A DNA stretch of 64,000 bases from Pyrrhoderma lamaoense (lineage: Eukaryota > Basidiomycota > Agaricomycetes > Hymenochaetales > Hymenochaetaceae), in NCBI GenBank assembly GCA_002794735.1, contig NBAZ01000002.1:496001-560000 (forward strand). The letters run 5' to 3'. Of this stretch, positions 37,971 through 51,200 are shown piece after piece. A model generated the notes under the pieces. That model was not told the origin of the DNA. It was given only the letters and a program-made list of their open reading frames with translations, and searched no databases. The position numbers and the translations under genes were made by a program. Numbering within the stretch: the stretch's first letter is position 1; every line of letters starts with the position of its first letter.

Positions 37971-38847
37971 ATGTCAGCGCTCGCCACTCCAAAGGCTCTA
38001 TTTCGAAGTCGTCATAATGATATGAATATAAAAGGAGAAAATACCAAGTATGTACTATTCTTCATATTCCATTTGGCAAAAAAATCGAATCGCTTGGTAG
38101 ATCATTATCACAACGTATGAATGCTCATCTAGTGATGATTCATCTCACAAACTCACCATTTATTCCGGATTTGTCTGAGGAGCAGCTCAGTCAGCCAAGA
38201 TTAAAGTCCATTAGATTTCAGTATAAACCCTCAAATCTTCCACCGACAGCGAGTATAAACAATCATCATAATGCGATTGACATCAAACCACTACAGCTTC
38301 TGAATTCGAAAAAAGTAATTTTGAGAAAAGATGATAACGTATTTTCTCGTACAATCGAGCCTCAGTCCTCTATGATCCTTGTTCTCCATGTGAGTAGCTA
38401 CCAATCCGAGTGTCATCTTGCGCTAGGAGCTGATCTGACATACTTCTAATAATAAATAAATCACAGACGGACGCTTATGCAGTTCCAATGCAGGAGACTA
38501 TATACAACACTAGTGGTATCACATACGGAGCTCTGGCCGCTCGTGTAGCCAGGTTTGTGTATAAGCATACAGTAAGAAATATCAAAGAGGTATGTTTCTC
38601 GATATCTATCACATAGGATGTCTCGTTCTGAACGCACTCTTTTGGACGTATAAAATGGAACTAGATACCACAAGCCCAGGCTAACAGCAACTTATTAGTT
38701 CAGAAAAACCTCAGAATACACTCTCTGAAGCATCTGGGCGGAAATTACTGGAGTGTGATTCTTGTCAGGCTCGCAAGCTTGGAAAACGCAAAATACCTTC
38801 CAAACACACGTAAATATGCCATAGAGCATCAAAAGATGGCTTGCTGA
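37971..38847 (+). CDS. Family gene 2 (G2): unknown protein, short diverged member
   Basis: The gene model is mine: four exons, 37971-38047, 38101-38389, 38467-38589 and 38704-38847, all with GT-AG introns and matching phase, giving about 210 residues. Exon 3 (TDAYAVPMQETIYNT then SGITYGALAARVARFV) aligns with the short second exon of the other members (SATYGSVFLGIKSSL at 41.4 kb, STTFGDLFLELQKQL at 53.3 kb). Exon 4 (HLGGNYWSVILVRLASLENA) aligns with STFWRVLLVKDNDVL of family gene 1. The N-terminal Cys/His motif of the other four is missing, so it either diverged or was lost. No signal peptide. Lies directly upstream of duplicated block A1. Function unknown. Confidence 0.55.
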
Positions 38848-38962
38848 TAAAAATAGATAGTGGTCACTTCATAATTAGTATAATTGGATACTGGAATGGT
38901 ATCAGCGTTAGACGTAGTACCAATATGTGAAAGACATACACCGAAGCCTTCGGTCTTTCGTA

Positions 38963-40480
38963 AATTTTCTAGTGGCAAGTACTATAACATTATTGCAAGT
39001 CCTCTATGGTAATGATAGATATTGTTATTGTTCTCACTCAAAAAGGCTATACAAAGCAACGCAACAGACTGATATTCTTGGGCCTTTTACTATCTTGTGT
39101 GTAATTAACAATTATTGAGGCTGTTGCAGTTAGTTTTATGTGATCGACAAGAACACAAAAAATAAAGAGACACCAGGCCTGCGACAATTTCTTTTCACAC
39201 GATTGGTTTAACAAAACTCTTTCCATCAGCTTCGAATACCATCTGTGCCACAGAATGCAGTCAATCGATGCAAGAATGAGAATGCATCCCACCACTTCGG
39301 TAAACGAATAGTAACTCGATGACGTGAAAGCCTTGGTTGTGGTACGAATAAAGACAACTTTGAAGCCTTCAATCACATCGATCAAATGACTGGACACAGA
39401 TAACGCATTCCAATAGTGACTTGAAGACCATTGCTCTAGATTGAATCGATAGATGCACAATGTCCAATACTCAATAATTGATATCTAATAGAGTATCCCA
39501 TATGGTAATTTCTCCCAAATCACCATATCTCGGCCAGCCTTACTCAACATGTCAAGGAATCAATCTAAGTATTAGATGGACGAAATTTGATAGAGAGCGG
39601 GGAGGGGTCTATACCAGATACATATAGACTCTTTTCCCGTTTACAATCTACAATTTAATTCGTCAATACTACGATAGAAACATCGTACACCCTTGACCGC
39701 CATCTATTTCTATACTCAGGCTAAACCTCAGTGTCGCATGTTTTTGCATATCGTAGTCGTAGGAGCATGCATCACTGGGGCCTACACGTTTATATATTAC
39801 GAACAGTGACAGAGTTTCTCCACAACTAGTATACATCTAGTTTTTGTATGCATGATACAGTATACTATGATATTAAAAAGGGTCTGGGTAGGATTGATAG
39901 AGTGATTACACGTAAACGAAAAAAAATAAACATGAATAAGTGTCTCGCTGCATAGTTCTTCTCGGTGATTCCGTATTTGTCTCGTAACATACTAGGTACA
40001 TAACTCTGTTGATAATATGAAAGGAGATTATATATGTTGTTATTGTATGATATAAGATATTTTACTGTGCATCACATCTAGTTGATGCATCTAAGTCATA
40101 TTCGCTCAGCTTGTAAGCCCGTTGTTCTAGATTTTTATGAAAGTCTATTTTGGTAAGCACGCACTCATTAGTCGTCGAACTCGAAATTTGAGCCATACAA
40201 TAATCGTTTGTTAGAATGATTAGCGGGGAAGGTGATAGAAATAAGACTTCAAGTAGGCCAATTGAAACAGCATTGACATGATCAAGAGAACAAGGACAGA
40301 AATTGCGACTGACAACCGTACCCAATTTGGTTCTATGCTCAGATGTTTATTCTTCTCCTTTGTCACGTACCACGACTTAATGTGCCTATACCTTTATAGG
40401 TTAGAAATCGTTGATAGAATATTTCTGACGTCAAATCAGTACCACAAAGGACGCAACCAGGTGGGTATCCTATTGTCTAT
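38963..40480. repeat. Duplicated block A, copy 1
   Basis: The stretch is similar along its length to 49791-51200 and, with a central deletion, to 54737-55440. Shared landmarks include GGTAAGTACTATAAC-like starts, GTGATCGACAAGAA, ACTCGATGACGTG and the AGACTT...TAGGCCAA end. On the minus strand it holds a partly open frame (39047-39460) that shows up in all three copies in broken form. Confidence 0.75.
39047..39460 (-). pseudogene. Decayed minus-strand reading frame in block A copy 1
   Basis: The open frame of 137 codons has the same amino-acid sense as copies 2 and 3 only over a core (LSVSSHLIDVIEGFKVVFIR then SSSYYS), after which one-base differences put the copies in different frames. I take it as the remnant of a small gene present in the ancestral duplicated unit. 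No known family recognised. Confidence 0.3.
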
Positions 40481-40547
40481 AAATACTTAGAAGGACCACC
40501 AAGAAATCGACCACATCTTCCCTCTGAACTTTACGGTCGCCCAAGAA

Positions 40548-40887
40548 ATTAATTAAATCAGAAACCACAGCCTCGGCCATTGTAACGACAAAGTCCACCA
40601 TGGATAAGTACAAATAACAAAGAAAACGTTTTAGCCGGGTATCTATGTTCGGTTCTGTCTTTCCTTTCATGTCAACTTGAAACAAGAAGAAAATTGAAGA
40701 CACAGCTTTTTATCTCACTGAGGCACGGCAAGAGCTGCTTGAAGTGGATAGACATAAGACATGACCAGAATGTGGTGGTTTAGTAGCTTGAATGGGATCC
40801 ATGGAATATAAATACGGATACGATGATAACAGAAAAGCAACCCACATAACTTCTTCAATCTTCACTCCTCAAGTCGCAAGATAAACC
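40548..40887 (+). promoter_or_regulatory. 5' flank of family gene 3, nearly identical to 52456-52791
   Basis: About 330 bp with roughly 95% identity by eye to the upstream region of family gene 4. It includes the same TATAAAT (40807-40813), 75 bp before the ATG. Identity collapses at the start codon. Confidence 0.8.
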
Positions 40888-41852
40888 ATGATCAGCTTAT
40901 CTGATAGTTCAACGATGTCTAGGCATGATCTCCGGAAAGCTCTACGAGATATTTTTCCACCAAACCCACACATACACTTTCATTGTACTTCGTCGTGTAT
41001 CAATACATGGCATATTCTTTCTGAAACTTGCGGATATTGTCGGGGAGCTCCTGATCTCGGATTGGTAGGCTATCATATTGAAGGATATACCTCCGGATAC
41101 TTCAGCGGATCTTTGATAAGTTATATACCGAGACCATCGGAAGGTAGACCTAATTTGTATCCCAGTGGAAAAGGAGTAATGTTGCAGAAGGGAGACGAAA
41201 CTGGTGTCGGTGTCGTTGTAAATGAAATCACAGGCGAGACAATAAAAGATATCAAATTTGTCAAAATCGATACACATAAAGCAAATGAACACGGAAAACC
41301 TGAGGCACTCACTTGCGATCATGATGCTTTGTTTGCAGACAAAGAACGAACGTTAAAGATTCTTTTTACTGTATGTTCTTTCTCTTCCTTCCCCATCTGC
41401 TTTGTCAAAGGACATAAACTAAATGGTTAGTTGATAGTTTCCATGCGATGATAAAGCGTTTATAGGTTTTATTAGACATTTAGATACGTCGGCTACATAT
41501 GGATCAGTGTTCCTTGGAATCAAATCATCCCTTGAGAATATGAAAGTGTGTAATTTTCAATATCTCTTACTCACAAATATGCATACTGACTACCAGATCC
41601 CACGTCTCCCCCACACAGCGCGTAGTTAAATTGAGCTGTAAAAAACACAATTGTTGCAATAAGTTTTATGAAGATATGGATAACTTGATGTTCGGTGGGA
41701 TCGCTGAATACGGCGATGATTTTATTGGCTGCATATTTTTCTATCAGGAACAGCAGAAAGAAGTTGAAAAGTGTTTGAGACCAGATCTTGAAGGTCGGCT
41801 TGCATTCGATCCATACAGAGAAGCTTTTTTGAAGCGAAAGCCCGACGCTTAG
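40888..41852 (+). CDS. Family gene 3 (G3): unknown Cys/His-motif protein
   Basis: Three exons (40888-41370, 41438-41545, 41619-41852), all in phase, 274 residues, no signal peptide. The N-terminal part has HCTSSCINTWH followed by CGYC, a possible zinc site. The middle carries GKGVMLQKGDETGV and NEITGETIKDIKFVKID, matching QKGTETGVVLDEITHETIKD of gene 4 and QLQDITEEGARSLEVLYID of gene 5. Exon 2 is exactly 36 codons, as in gene 4 (FPCDDKAF... / IPCNDRAW...). Exon 3 has SCKKHNCC, then NLMFGGIAEY and KCLRPDL. Neighbours: decayed block A copy 1 upstream, duplicated 3' flank downstream. I do not recognise a domain; an intracellular, lineage-specific function is likely. Confidence 0.7.
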
Positions 41853-41909
41853 GTACATGTACATGCATCGTATACGATCGTTTATTCAGCTTTGAATAGA
41901 CACCTAATA

Positions 41910-42780
41910 CACGGATATCTAACTTGTTTTCTCTTATCCCTTCATTGAAAAAATCCTGTATACAATTTTCGTAGCTTAAGTTAATGTTTTCAGTTCAATA
42001 AACATACGCAGATATATGAGCAGATAATAGACTTATGCCTCCTTTAAGCTTTAAAACTGTCTACTAGTAATGGACGTATACTGATCGAATACCGACGAAA
42101 ACAAGATATTTTTAGTTTTGAAATAGTTTTAAGAAAATATAGTAGTCAATTAGAGTGAGCTCAAATTTGACTAGGCTAGATCACCTGAGCCCTCTTAGTG
42201 AGCGTAGGTGCTACCTAGTTGCCATCTGTCAAAATATAGAACATGTGTGAATGGTGATGAGAAAGATCCTTCGAGTCGTTTGCTACAGTATAGGTAATTC
42301 AGTGATCATATCGTATATGTACATGTACGCTCGATCATAGATATAACTCTCAAAACTTGAACGGGTTTTATAGAGATGTGAGAGCATGGAGGGTTATAGA
42401 GTGACTTTATATTCCCGATTTGGGCACTTATCACTACCTTCATCCTCATTCTCAACGAAGTATATATTGTTGTAAGGTCAGAGAAGAATACACTTCTTGA
42501 TATTCTTTATGTCCGTAAAGTATATTTCAAACTCTCTATATATAATGGGAAATGTATGTGTACACCAGCACGCAGCTGAATATCGGTGTACACATATCGA
42601 ATTGAAAAAAATTGTAGAGCCTAATCCATTATTCTCGTTAATGCTTGTGCCATTGAGTGACTCTCCGGTAGATCCATATGCTTCCACATTCCCTTATATA
42701 TATGTCAATTTTACATGATTACTCTGGTGAGGGAGCTGGTGCACAGTCAGTAATAGGTGTTAATCACCTCTAGAGTAAAA
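41910..42780. repeat. Duplicated 3' flank of family gene 3 (partner 53790-54650)
   Basis: About 850 bp with roughly 90-95% identity by eye to the region after family gene 4. It starts ACTTGTTTTCTCT and ends near CACCTCTAGAG. It contains a short open frame (MGNVCVHQHAAEYRCTH) at 42545-42718 that is also open in the partner, but the changes between the two are mostly amino-acid-altering. Confidence 0.8.
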
Positions 42781-44260
42781 CAACGATACATACAAGCAAG
42801 TTATCTCACATTATTACATTATTACAAATACTTATCACAGAATTATATATGCTGATTTATAGTCATGATACGATAGACAGCATGAGGAGGGCGAGGTACA
42901 CAATGCTCTGGAGTTCAAAGCAATGATCGGTTCTGAGCTAAAGTCCATGAAGCCCGCTGTGAGTACTCTCGAGAAAATTCTCCTGTGCATCTCAATTTCT
43001 GATTGGTTAAACCAACCTGTTAGGAATTCTCTGCTGATTCAGTGTACCTCTTTACCACTATATGCGCACGTGACGTCACAGTATGTCAACGGCACATGTC
43101 GATGAGATGTAAAGGTGCAAATCATATAACTAGATGAAAAGAGAGAGGGGTGTCTCAGACGTACGAGAATACTTCTGTTCTATGATAGGGAATATATTAC
43201 TGTTAGTCGACTCACAAGAGTTAAAACTAAGTAACAAGTCTTGGATGACAAATAATCGGTATTACCGTAATCTGATTACTAATCATCATTTTCGGTCATA
43301 TTAGTAAGAAAGAAAATACGGTCAGACTTTCACGACGCGCTACCCCAAAACAAAACATGTTCAACCCATCGAACCATATACACGCATACTCAGCACACAT
43401 CTCGCACTGACACGAAGAGAAAAAAAAAGCGATGAAAAAAAAAACCTACTCAATACTTTTACACGCATAAATATGTCTGCTTTGGCGTTATTTCAAATTT
43501 CCAAAGACCTGTGTGTGTATACGCGTGTGCACCTTAACGCGAAACATGTGGTTTTCTCGATGTTCGATGGGTTGATGTGTACATGAACACAACATCTACT
43601 CATATTCTTACCAATATAAACTCGCTCCTATCTCCGCTTCAGTGAACTGCCTTGGTACTACCAATTCTTGGACACGACGCAAACTTTTGCCCAGCATCCG
43701 TTCGGAAATTGTTGGGTGGTTTTTTTTATGTATACCCGCAGTCGACTAGCGCCTGTGTACTAGAAACAGGATCAGTAATTCCAACTCTGAATTTATAGCA
43801 CGAAATCAAGAACAACGTACACGTGCTGCTTCAGAGAATCTCATCGATCAAGACTCTGACGATTTCAACTTAGACGCTGAGAAACGGACCGCAACTCATT
43901 AACTTATACCTAAAATACCCTTTTATCGAACATAAAAAAGAATGATGTATTCATGCATGGAAATGGCAGGCATAGGCATAGTATACTGTTGGCATATGGA
44001 TGGTTAATAGGTGCATATTTCATTAATAACTGTTCATGAGAGGGGGGGGGGGGCTAAAAGCGTCTAAAAGTCTATCACATTTCATACTGATTCGTAAATC
44101 CTTTCTAGTGTCTCGTAAAAATCTCGTATCGATCGTACTCCTCCATACGTTAATCTTCCTCGTGCTTAACGATGCCAGTTTTGCACTTGACGATGGATCG
44201 AACTGCCTTCTATGAGTAGTATTGAATATCCATTCGAAGAACAGATCCAGTTTATAACGC
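42781..44260. other. Intergenic region with CRE/E-box palindrome and homopolymers
   Basis: No gene seen. It holds GCACGTGACGTCAC (about 43066-43079), which joins an E-box to a CRE-type palindrome, A-runs near 43420-43440 and a G12 run (44042-44053). Confidence 0.5.
44042..44053. repeat. G12 homopolymer
   Basis: Twelve consecutive G on the plus strand. The true length may be wrong given the homopolymer problem elsewhere in the window. Confidence 0.8.
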
Positions 44261-44987
44261 TTACTTTGCTCGATTCCAAGAGCCTGCTCTTGGAACGTAG
44301 TGCCCCAAGGGCTTTCCGACTGTTTTACCGGTCTAAGTTATAGAAGGGTAGATTATTAGTTTGACATGAATGGTTAGGTGAAGGTAGTGTATGCTCACAA
44401 TATAAATGGTTCCTTCAGCAAATTTCACATGGCGATAATGCCCGTCCGCCTTGCTCCTCCTCTGAGAGGGGAACAGAAGCAGGCTTGCCATGTATGTTTG
44501 CTAGAATAAGGACGACCCCATTAGCGTCAGCGAGGGATGCACCTCGCTGGAGACTTTCGACATTATTGTATACGGAAATGCCGCTTAGAGGCGTCCCCAT
44601 TGTGTGGGATGCTTGCGCATTCCCTAAGTAATGTTTGGAATTTCCAGTGAAGACTGGTCCTGAGTGTTGATGTTGTAATGAAGCGTCAGCGACGCTGTCG
44701 CCAGAGGAGGAAGAGGCGTCATCATTTTCTTGTTGATTTTTCGCCTTGTAAGGAAGGACCACTGAGTTGATGCCAGCATAATACTGGTCCTTCTTCCTGA
44801 GCACTAACGTCGCGAGTTCAAAGGCAGTAGTGTCGTACTGCGTTTTCTTGACTTGAGACTCCGTAAGACCTGGGAGTACACGTACACGACGCGACTGGAC
44901 GCAGAGTTCGTCGCCGAGAATTTCATCGGACTCGTCAGAGTGCATTAGCTCATTCTTGGTTTCCTGAATGGTTGGAAATGCCGACAT
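44261..44987 (-). CDS. Hypothetical protein, three exons
   Basis: I do not recognise it. The first in-frame ATG is at 44987 (MSAFPTIQETKNELMHSDES); the frame stays open further upstream without another ATG, so an additional 5' exon is possible. The protein then shows VRVLPGLTESQVKKTQYDT and a Ser/Asp-rich stretch. A 73-nt intron (ending TTCTAG) leads to LLLFPSQRRSKADGHYRHVK and FAEGTIYI. A second intron (about 64 nt) precedes TGKTVGKPLGHYVPRAGSWN with stop at 44261-44263. The splice model removes all frame conflicts. The acidic front and well-formed C-terminal half suggest a real gene of about 190 residues. No signal peptide or membrane segment. Confidence 0.55.
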
Positions 44988-47900
44988 TAGAGTTTCGTTC
45001 GGACGAGCTTTGGAGTTTGAGACGCCCCATGACGGACGAGTCCGTATGAAGAGGGGATTTTGTGACAGTCCCAATGAGATTGATAAAGAGTGAGGCGAGT
45101 TAGGTGAATGATAAAGAGGGGAGGTTGGAGTTGGTTGGAACGGGAGGAGTTGAGTTAGGTGAGGGAAGGGACCTACGAAAGCCGCGTAGGATTCTTAAAT
45201 CCTCAAAGGACTTGTTGATCATCGCGATACCCGCGCATATCTAGAACTAAATAAAATCATTAATATTTTTCTTGCGATAGCTTGACGAGGGTTTGATTTC
45301 CATTTGACGTGATACGGACGTGTATAGGGACATGAACTGTGATGGGGGCTTTGATGGAAGGTTCACGATGGGTTCTCAGTGGCTATGCTGGAATTTATAT
45401 TTAAGTTCAAGCCATATGTTGCCGAGAAGGGATGGCCGGGAGATGATGAAAGGCGCGCGAGAGGGGAGAATTGGGTTTTCCGTACAATCAAGCTCGTGGC
45501 TCTCACGTTGTTCATCAATGGTTAGCCGAAATGTGGGAGAGAGAAAACAACGGGATCTCGTAAACTTTTTTTTCTCCGTTATTAACTAAACAATTACCCC
45601 GCCATTGATTGAGTAAATTAGGTTCTCTTCCCTTCTTCTTTTTAGACCTTAATCCTCGTCACATGTCACCATTTTTCTGGATTTCGGACTCTTACTGATG
45701 TCTTTCCTGGTGCCTACTTATGATTTTTGGAAACTTATACAGCTCAAAAAATACCAAGACTTTTCGTGAGCGATGGCTGCTATCTCCAAAAAAGTCTTTA
45801 ACGTGACTCAATGTTGTTCCTTGTTTACTTCTTTGTTGTTTACATATAAAGAAGCTCCCATAATAAATATAGGCTGTCCTATATGCCTCTGACTCTATCT
45901 CTCTTATTTTTAGGGTCGTAGAATTTTCTCGGAGAATCTGACCTAGATTCCTTTCTTGGGTACATATCGTTCAACTTTATCTTACCTCAAATTTGTACGT
46001 TGCTAAAGCACGGAATTCCAGTGGTATCTAGCAACATTGTGTTATGTTAGAAAGTAGTCGGAAGCAATCAAGGCCGAGGAGTAAAAGAAGGCGGTGTAGG
46101 CTTTGTGGCGACTTTTGAGCTTCTTGGCTCTTTTAGAATGTTATTATCGTTTCGAGGGTTTCTTTGTGATGTTATCACTATATAGGAGTATGCTATATAA
46201 CAATGAAATTTGGATTTCTGATACTATTTTTTCTCTTATCGATATCCCTGGGAGTGGGGTAGCGATACGCTTATGCATGATTACTCGTCGATAACTTATA
46301 GTGATTGCTATGCCTTCGCATATATGTATATTTACTGAGGTATCAACCCAATGTATCAAACTTCATTGGAGATGCTCACTCCAACCTAGTTCGCGCAGAA
46401 TCTGGATTGTTTCTTAGGAGTCCGAATACTGTTTGATTTTCGTTAGAGAAAACGGGAACGAATCTCGTCCATGCGAAGTGGTAATTGATGTTGGTGTGAT
46501 AATGAAGGAAAGACGGGTAAGAATCGCCCCCTCGAAAATTTCGCTTCATACCCACTGCCCTATTTTTCTTTCTTTATTTCTAATTTTCGTCGTCTCCCTT
46601 CACAAACACAAATCCAGGGTCATACAAACAACATCACACCACACAGAAATACAAAGGAATTAAAACATAAAAGTATTTATAAAATATATTCATCAACTTA
46701 TCAGACACTTACGTTTGTGAATCGACTGTGGTACGATAAAGAATATCATACTACCATAAATGCACCCATATAAGCACGCAATTCAAGCTCAAGTTTCACC
46801 TTTTTACAAGGATTTTACACCTTATAACGCATTTCTCACTATCGATATCAATATGTATCAAAGTCTTTTGTCATTTGTTACTTTTTTCAACCGCAACCCT
46901 TCCTATCCTTCCAATTTCTTATCCCCTCCAAACCACTGGCTGACCGTATATCCCCCAAAAAGTGGAAGCGAATGCTATTCAAGTCCCAGGTCTAAGGCTA
47001 AAGCTAGCTTAGCCAGTGGTCAGCCTATGGTGTTGCGATGGAAGTTGGGGTTGTATGTCCCTCTTTTCTTTTGACCCTTATGTTCTTTATCTTTCCCAAT
47101 TCTATCTCTCGGAATCTTTTTATTCTTATTTTCTTCATCTAACCCACTATCGAAGCTTCTTTTCTCACCCCTTTACCCTACTCCCCGTTTTACATTCTTG
47201 AGCAACCGATCTCTTGATGAGTACGAGAAGCTCATACCCATAAACAAGGACCTAGTTTCCTTATTTTCTTCTGCTCCCTACTTCTTTACTCTTCTGTCAA
47301 CTCCCTACGTTTCCTTTCGTTCTTTCTTCTTACTCCGATACCCTCTTGCTACTTTTTCCCTCTGGTCGCTAATGTTCAAAGGACCCACCCCACTCCTACT
47401 TCTTTTTCTCGGCACGAAAAATTCGACATCACATTCATTTAGTAATCGTATTCTCTTTGTCTTCATTATTCTCATTATTCTCTTTTTTGTCGACATTACA
47501 GTCATTATGTGTAGCTCCTCATTACTCTCATTGTTTTCTTATTATGCGATTTGTCGATATTGGTCATAATTACTAGTAAACGACCGCGTTGTTGTTTATT
47601 TGGTCGTTTGTAGGCGTTATCAGAAATCACCATTACATGTGCATACTCTATCAACGTCGTCAAAGGACCAAATTACTTAAACATCTAGATAATGGTGATG
47701 AAACGATCAGACTTTCAGACTTTTTAATACTGGATTAACATGTATCATATTGACTCATATCTCGGATATAAGATAAGAGGGGGACCAACAAACGGTATAC
47801 AAAATGTGACATGTGTAGTATGCGGCATGTGGTATGAATTTCTAGATGTCTCCAGACATTAAACGGAGTCAATATAGGTATACAGATATGAATATAGGGT

Positions 47901-49790
47901 ACACCAACAATACCCGACTTGCGACGCCAAACTTCGACCTGGGTGAGGTACGGCAACGAGCAACTACGACACGTTGCACGTCTACGCCGAACCACACCAT
48001 ACATCAACTATCCATAGTCCAAATAACAACTACCGAATAATCACAAACATATGGATGTATGCGTGTTTGTAATGGAAAAAGGTGATTGAAGTGATTAATG
48101 TAATTAATGTGATTCATTAACCACTATCTGACCGTCAGAAGGACGGAAAAGTCTAAGAGGTTAAATGGTTAAGAGGTTGAGAACCAAAGCGCTAAAATGT
48201 CAAAGAGGTCTAAGGGTTAAAATAACTTTATTGATGAATCACAAGATAGAAGCAAGGGAGAGTATTAGTTAAGTCAGGTAAGACAAGAAAAGTAGAATAA
48301 GCAAGAAGTAAGCAGAACGGGATTTGAAATGTGCGCGCATACTGTAAGACTGAGTGAGCCACCTAGAATAAGATAAGTGAAGTACGTGTATATCATATGT
48401 TGTGAAATCCTTAGGCACTCACACTAACCGAGAATTCATCTAGGACTCAGTTACTCGAGTAAGACTCGCACTTCGAGCTGAGCCCTCATTCATGTTTTTC
48501 ATGTTCTCCTTCGTGTTTCTCATGTACTCTTCGCATCCTTCCTTCATGTTCTTGCACATTCTCATTCTCGTTCACGAAGTACGCCAAAGTTCACGTTTAG
48601 CAGCTCTAGTACCTCGAGCTCATTAATCCAGAGAGACACGACACAAAGATAAAGCAAGAATGCTTGTACACTACCGCGCCTAACACAGATGATACCCTAA
48701 TCTTTTACCATACATAGATATGCGTAAAACATTAAAACTCACTTCTACCTGCCGCTCAAGCCTACTACTATTACTATCGTTATCCATATCACAAACGTGA
48801 GCAGCTAGCCAGTCAGAAACCTCCACCATAAACCTCCAAACTAAGAAGCTTTGAGTCACCCACTTGAGTTCTCGAGTCATGAGCCACAAGTACGAGTTTT
48901 CGTGTATAACAATATTTCAGACTTCTCTCAAGCTCTCATATGTCCTCCAAGTCTGCGGTTTCAAGCATCATTCTTACTCAAGTTTCTTCTCCCTTCTCCC
49001 TTTGTTCTTTTCTCCTTGCCTTTTTCGTCTGCGGGGGCTCAGCCTAACAAAGAGAGTGAGGTGTTGCGGGTGGCTTAGAACCCTTAATTAATCTCAAACA
49101 TGCTTACAAATATGCTTACAGCAACAACTTACTAATGTGCTTGCTATTATAAAATAGCTTATTAAACATGCTTACTAATTCTCCCACTCCTTCCCTCTTT
49201 CACGTGAGTTACAGTTTTATCCGTGAACGCACCTCTTTCAGGGTGTGTTTGGCCAATGCGTGATCTCAGTTCACAACTTCTATGAATGGAAAGTGTGTTT
49301 GCTATTCATGAAGTACCATTAGGTGACCTCAGTTTCCAATACTAAGCCACATTTATTGCAGTATTCTTTCTTATATGAGGCATGATAATAGTCAACATGA
49401 GAATCAATTTCAAGTCAGTCTAGATATCAATGTAAACATTGCTTCGAGACATACGGTATAATTCAGTATACCACACGAAATTTCAGTATTTTGATTTATG
49501 TGCTTGAGAGTTGTGATAGAGTGGTGCTGCGATTATGTGAGAGTGAATCTCCTGACTGTTTTTGTTACTAAGTAATTAAGGGAAAAATACAGCTAAGAAG
49601 AGATGAAAGGGGTGCACTTCGTTAGTGATAGAGTGTATTATTATTCCTGTACATTGAGATATTTGAAATGCGAAGCCAGGATGAAAGGGTCTGGAAAAGA
49701 CATATGCAATCATGAGATATAGGATGAAGCAGTTCTATATGAAATTGGAGGGAAAGAAAGAAAAACTGTCCTGCTTGTTGGCTTGTAACG
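44988..49790. other. Long gene-poor stretch
   Basis: About 4.8 kb without a gene I can support. The part 46560-47560 is T/C-rich on the plus strand and its open frames (Phe/Ser/Leu-rich) reflect composition. 48120-48230 has imperfect AAGAGGTTAA-like direct repeats and 48490-48570 imperfect TTCATGTTCTT-like repeats. GGGTGTGTTTGG at about 49241 resembles ends of some DNA transposons, but no inverted partner was found. Confidence 0.4.
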
Positions 49791-51200
49791 TTTTCTAGTG
49801 GTAAGTACTAAAACAATTCTGATATTGCAAGCCCTGTTAAGCGATGATAGATGATGTGATTGTTCTGATTAAAGATGGTCATACAAAACAATATAATTGA
49901 CTGATATTGCTGGGCCTCTTACTGTCTTGTGTCTGGTTATCATTTATCGAAGCCGTTGCAGTTGTATGTGATCGACAAGAATACAAGGAAAAAAGAGACA
50001 TTAGGCCTACGACAATTCCTTTACACACAATCGATTTAACAAAACTTTTTTTTTCATCGGCTGCTAAGTATCGTCCGTGCCACATCATACAGTATCAATC
50101 GATGTAAGAATAAGAATGCGTCCTACCACTTCGGTTAGATGAATAGTAACTTGATGACGTGGAAGTCTTGGGTGAGATACGAACAAAGACAATTTTGGGG
50201 CCTTCAATCACACTGACCAAACAACATGTCCTGGCCACAGATGACGCATTCCTATAGTGGCTTAAAGATCGTCGTTCTAGATTGAATCAAAGAATACATA
50301 ATGTCCAATACTCAACACTTGATATCTTATAAAGTAACCCATATGGTAAATTCTCCCGAATCATAATATCTGTGTCAGCCCTACTCAACACTCCAAGGGC
50401 TTGTAAGAAGAGTCGTGTAGAAAAAAACTGATAGAGAACGGAGAGTGAGGACTGTACTAGATATATTTCGACTCTTTTCCCAAATTCAAGCTAACTCGTT
50501 AGTACTACGGAAAAGACATCACGCACCCTCGATCGCCATCTGTTTCATACTCAGGATAAATCTCAACGGTATCGCATATCTTTGCATGTGGTAGTCGTAG
50601 AATCATGCACTACTAGGACTAATACGTGCATAGAAACCAGGAGCAATAGTGAAGTTATCTCACAACTAATATGCGTCGAGTATCTTGTATGCATGAATTA
50701 ACAGACTCAAAATAAAATAGGTTGTGGAAAGGATGGATGCACTAAAATCGTACAATCGAAAAAAAGCATGAATAAGTGTCTTGCATAGTTCTTCATGATA
50801 ATCCCGTATTATTTTCGTAACAAACAAGGACCATATCTCTGTTAATAGTACTATGTGTGTTGATGTCGTATGTTATAGGATATTTCATGTAAATGTACAT
50901 GTATATGACATGTATATGATGTATCTGAGACAAATTCACTTGGCTTGTACTGCAAGCCCATTGTTCTCAAATATTCTATAAAAGTCTATATGGACTCTAG
51001 TGCCTCATCATATCAGACCAGCTCAGATAGAATTTTAATATGAGTATGCAATCGCAAGTCGGTTAGCTCGAGTGATGATCCATACAACAATCTATTGTTA
51101 GAGTAACTAGTGAGGATGGTGATGGAAATGAGACTTTAGGTAGGCCAACGGCAACAGCATTGGCAATGGACAAAAGAACCACGACTAGGGCTAGATTTGA
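49791..51200. repeat. Duplicated block A, copy 2
   Basis: Second copy of the block at 38963-40480. Its minus strand has the same core (SSVARTCCLVSVIEG then KIVFVRISPKTSTSSSYYS) with stop codons before and after. At the far end (about 51060-51220, minus strand) the sequence after a TTTTAG reads LALVVVLLSIANAVAVGLPK, a hydrophobic run like a signal peptide. Confidence 0.75.

Noticed and set aside
44415..44560. A frameshift in the hypothetical gene at 44.4 kb
   Set aside because: A 73-nt intron from GTATAC to TTCTAG restores the frame without any base change.
46760..47569. Open frames of 104 and 123 codons on the plus strand
   Set aside because: Pyrimidine-rich low-complexity sequence; no homologous feature, signal or intron structure supports them.
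49238..49300. GGGTGTGTTTGG as a possible DNA-transposon end
   Set aside because: No inverted partner or target-site duplication found nearby.
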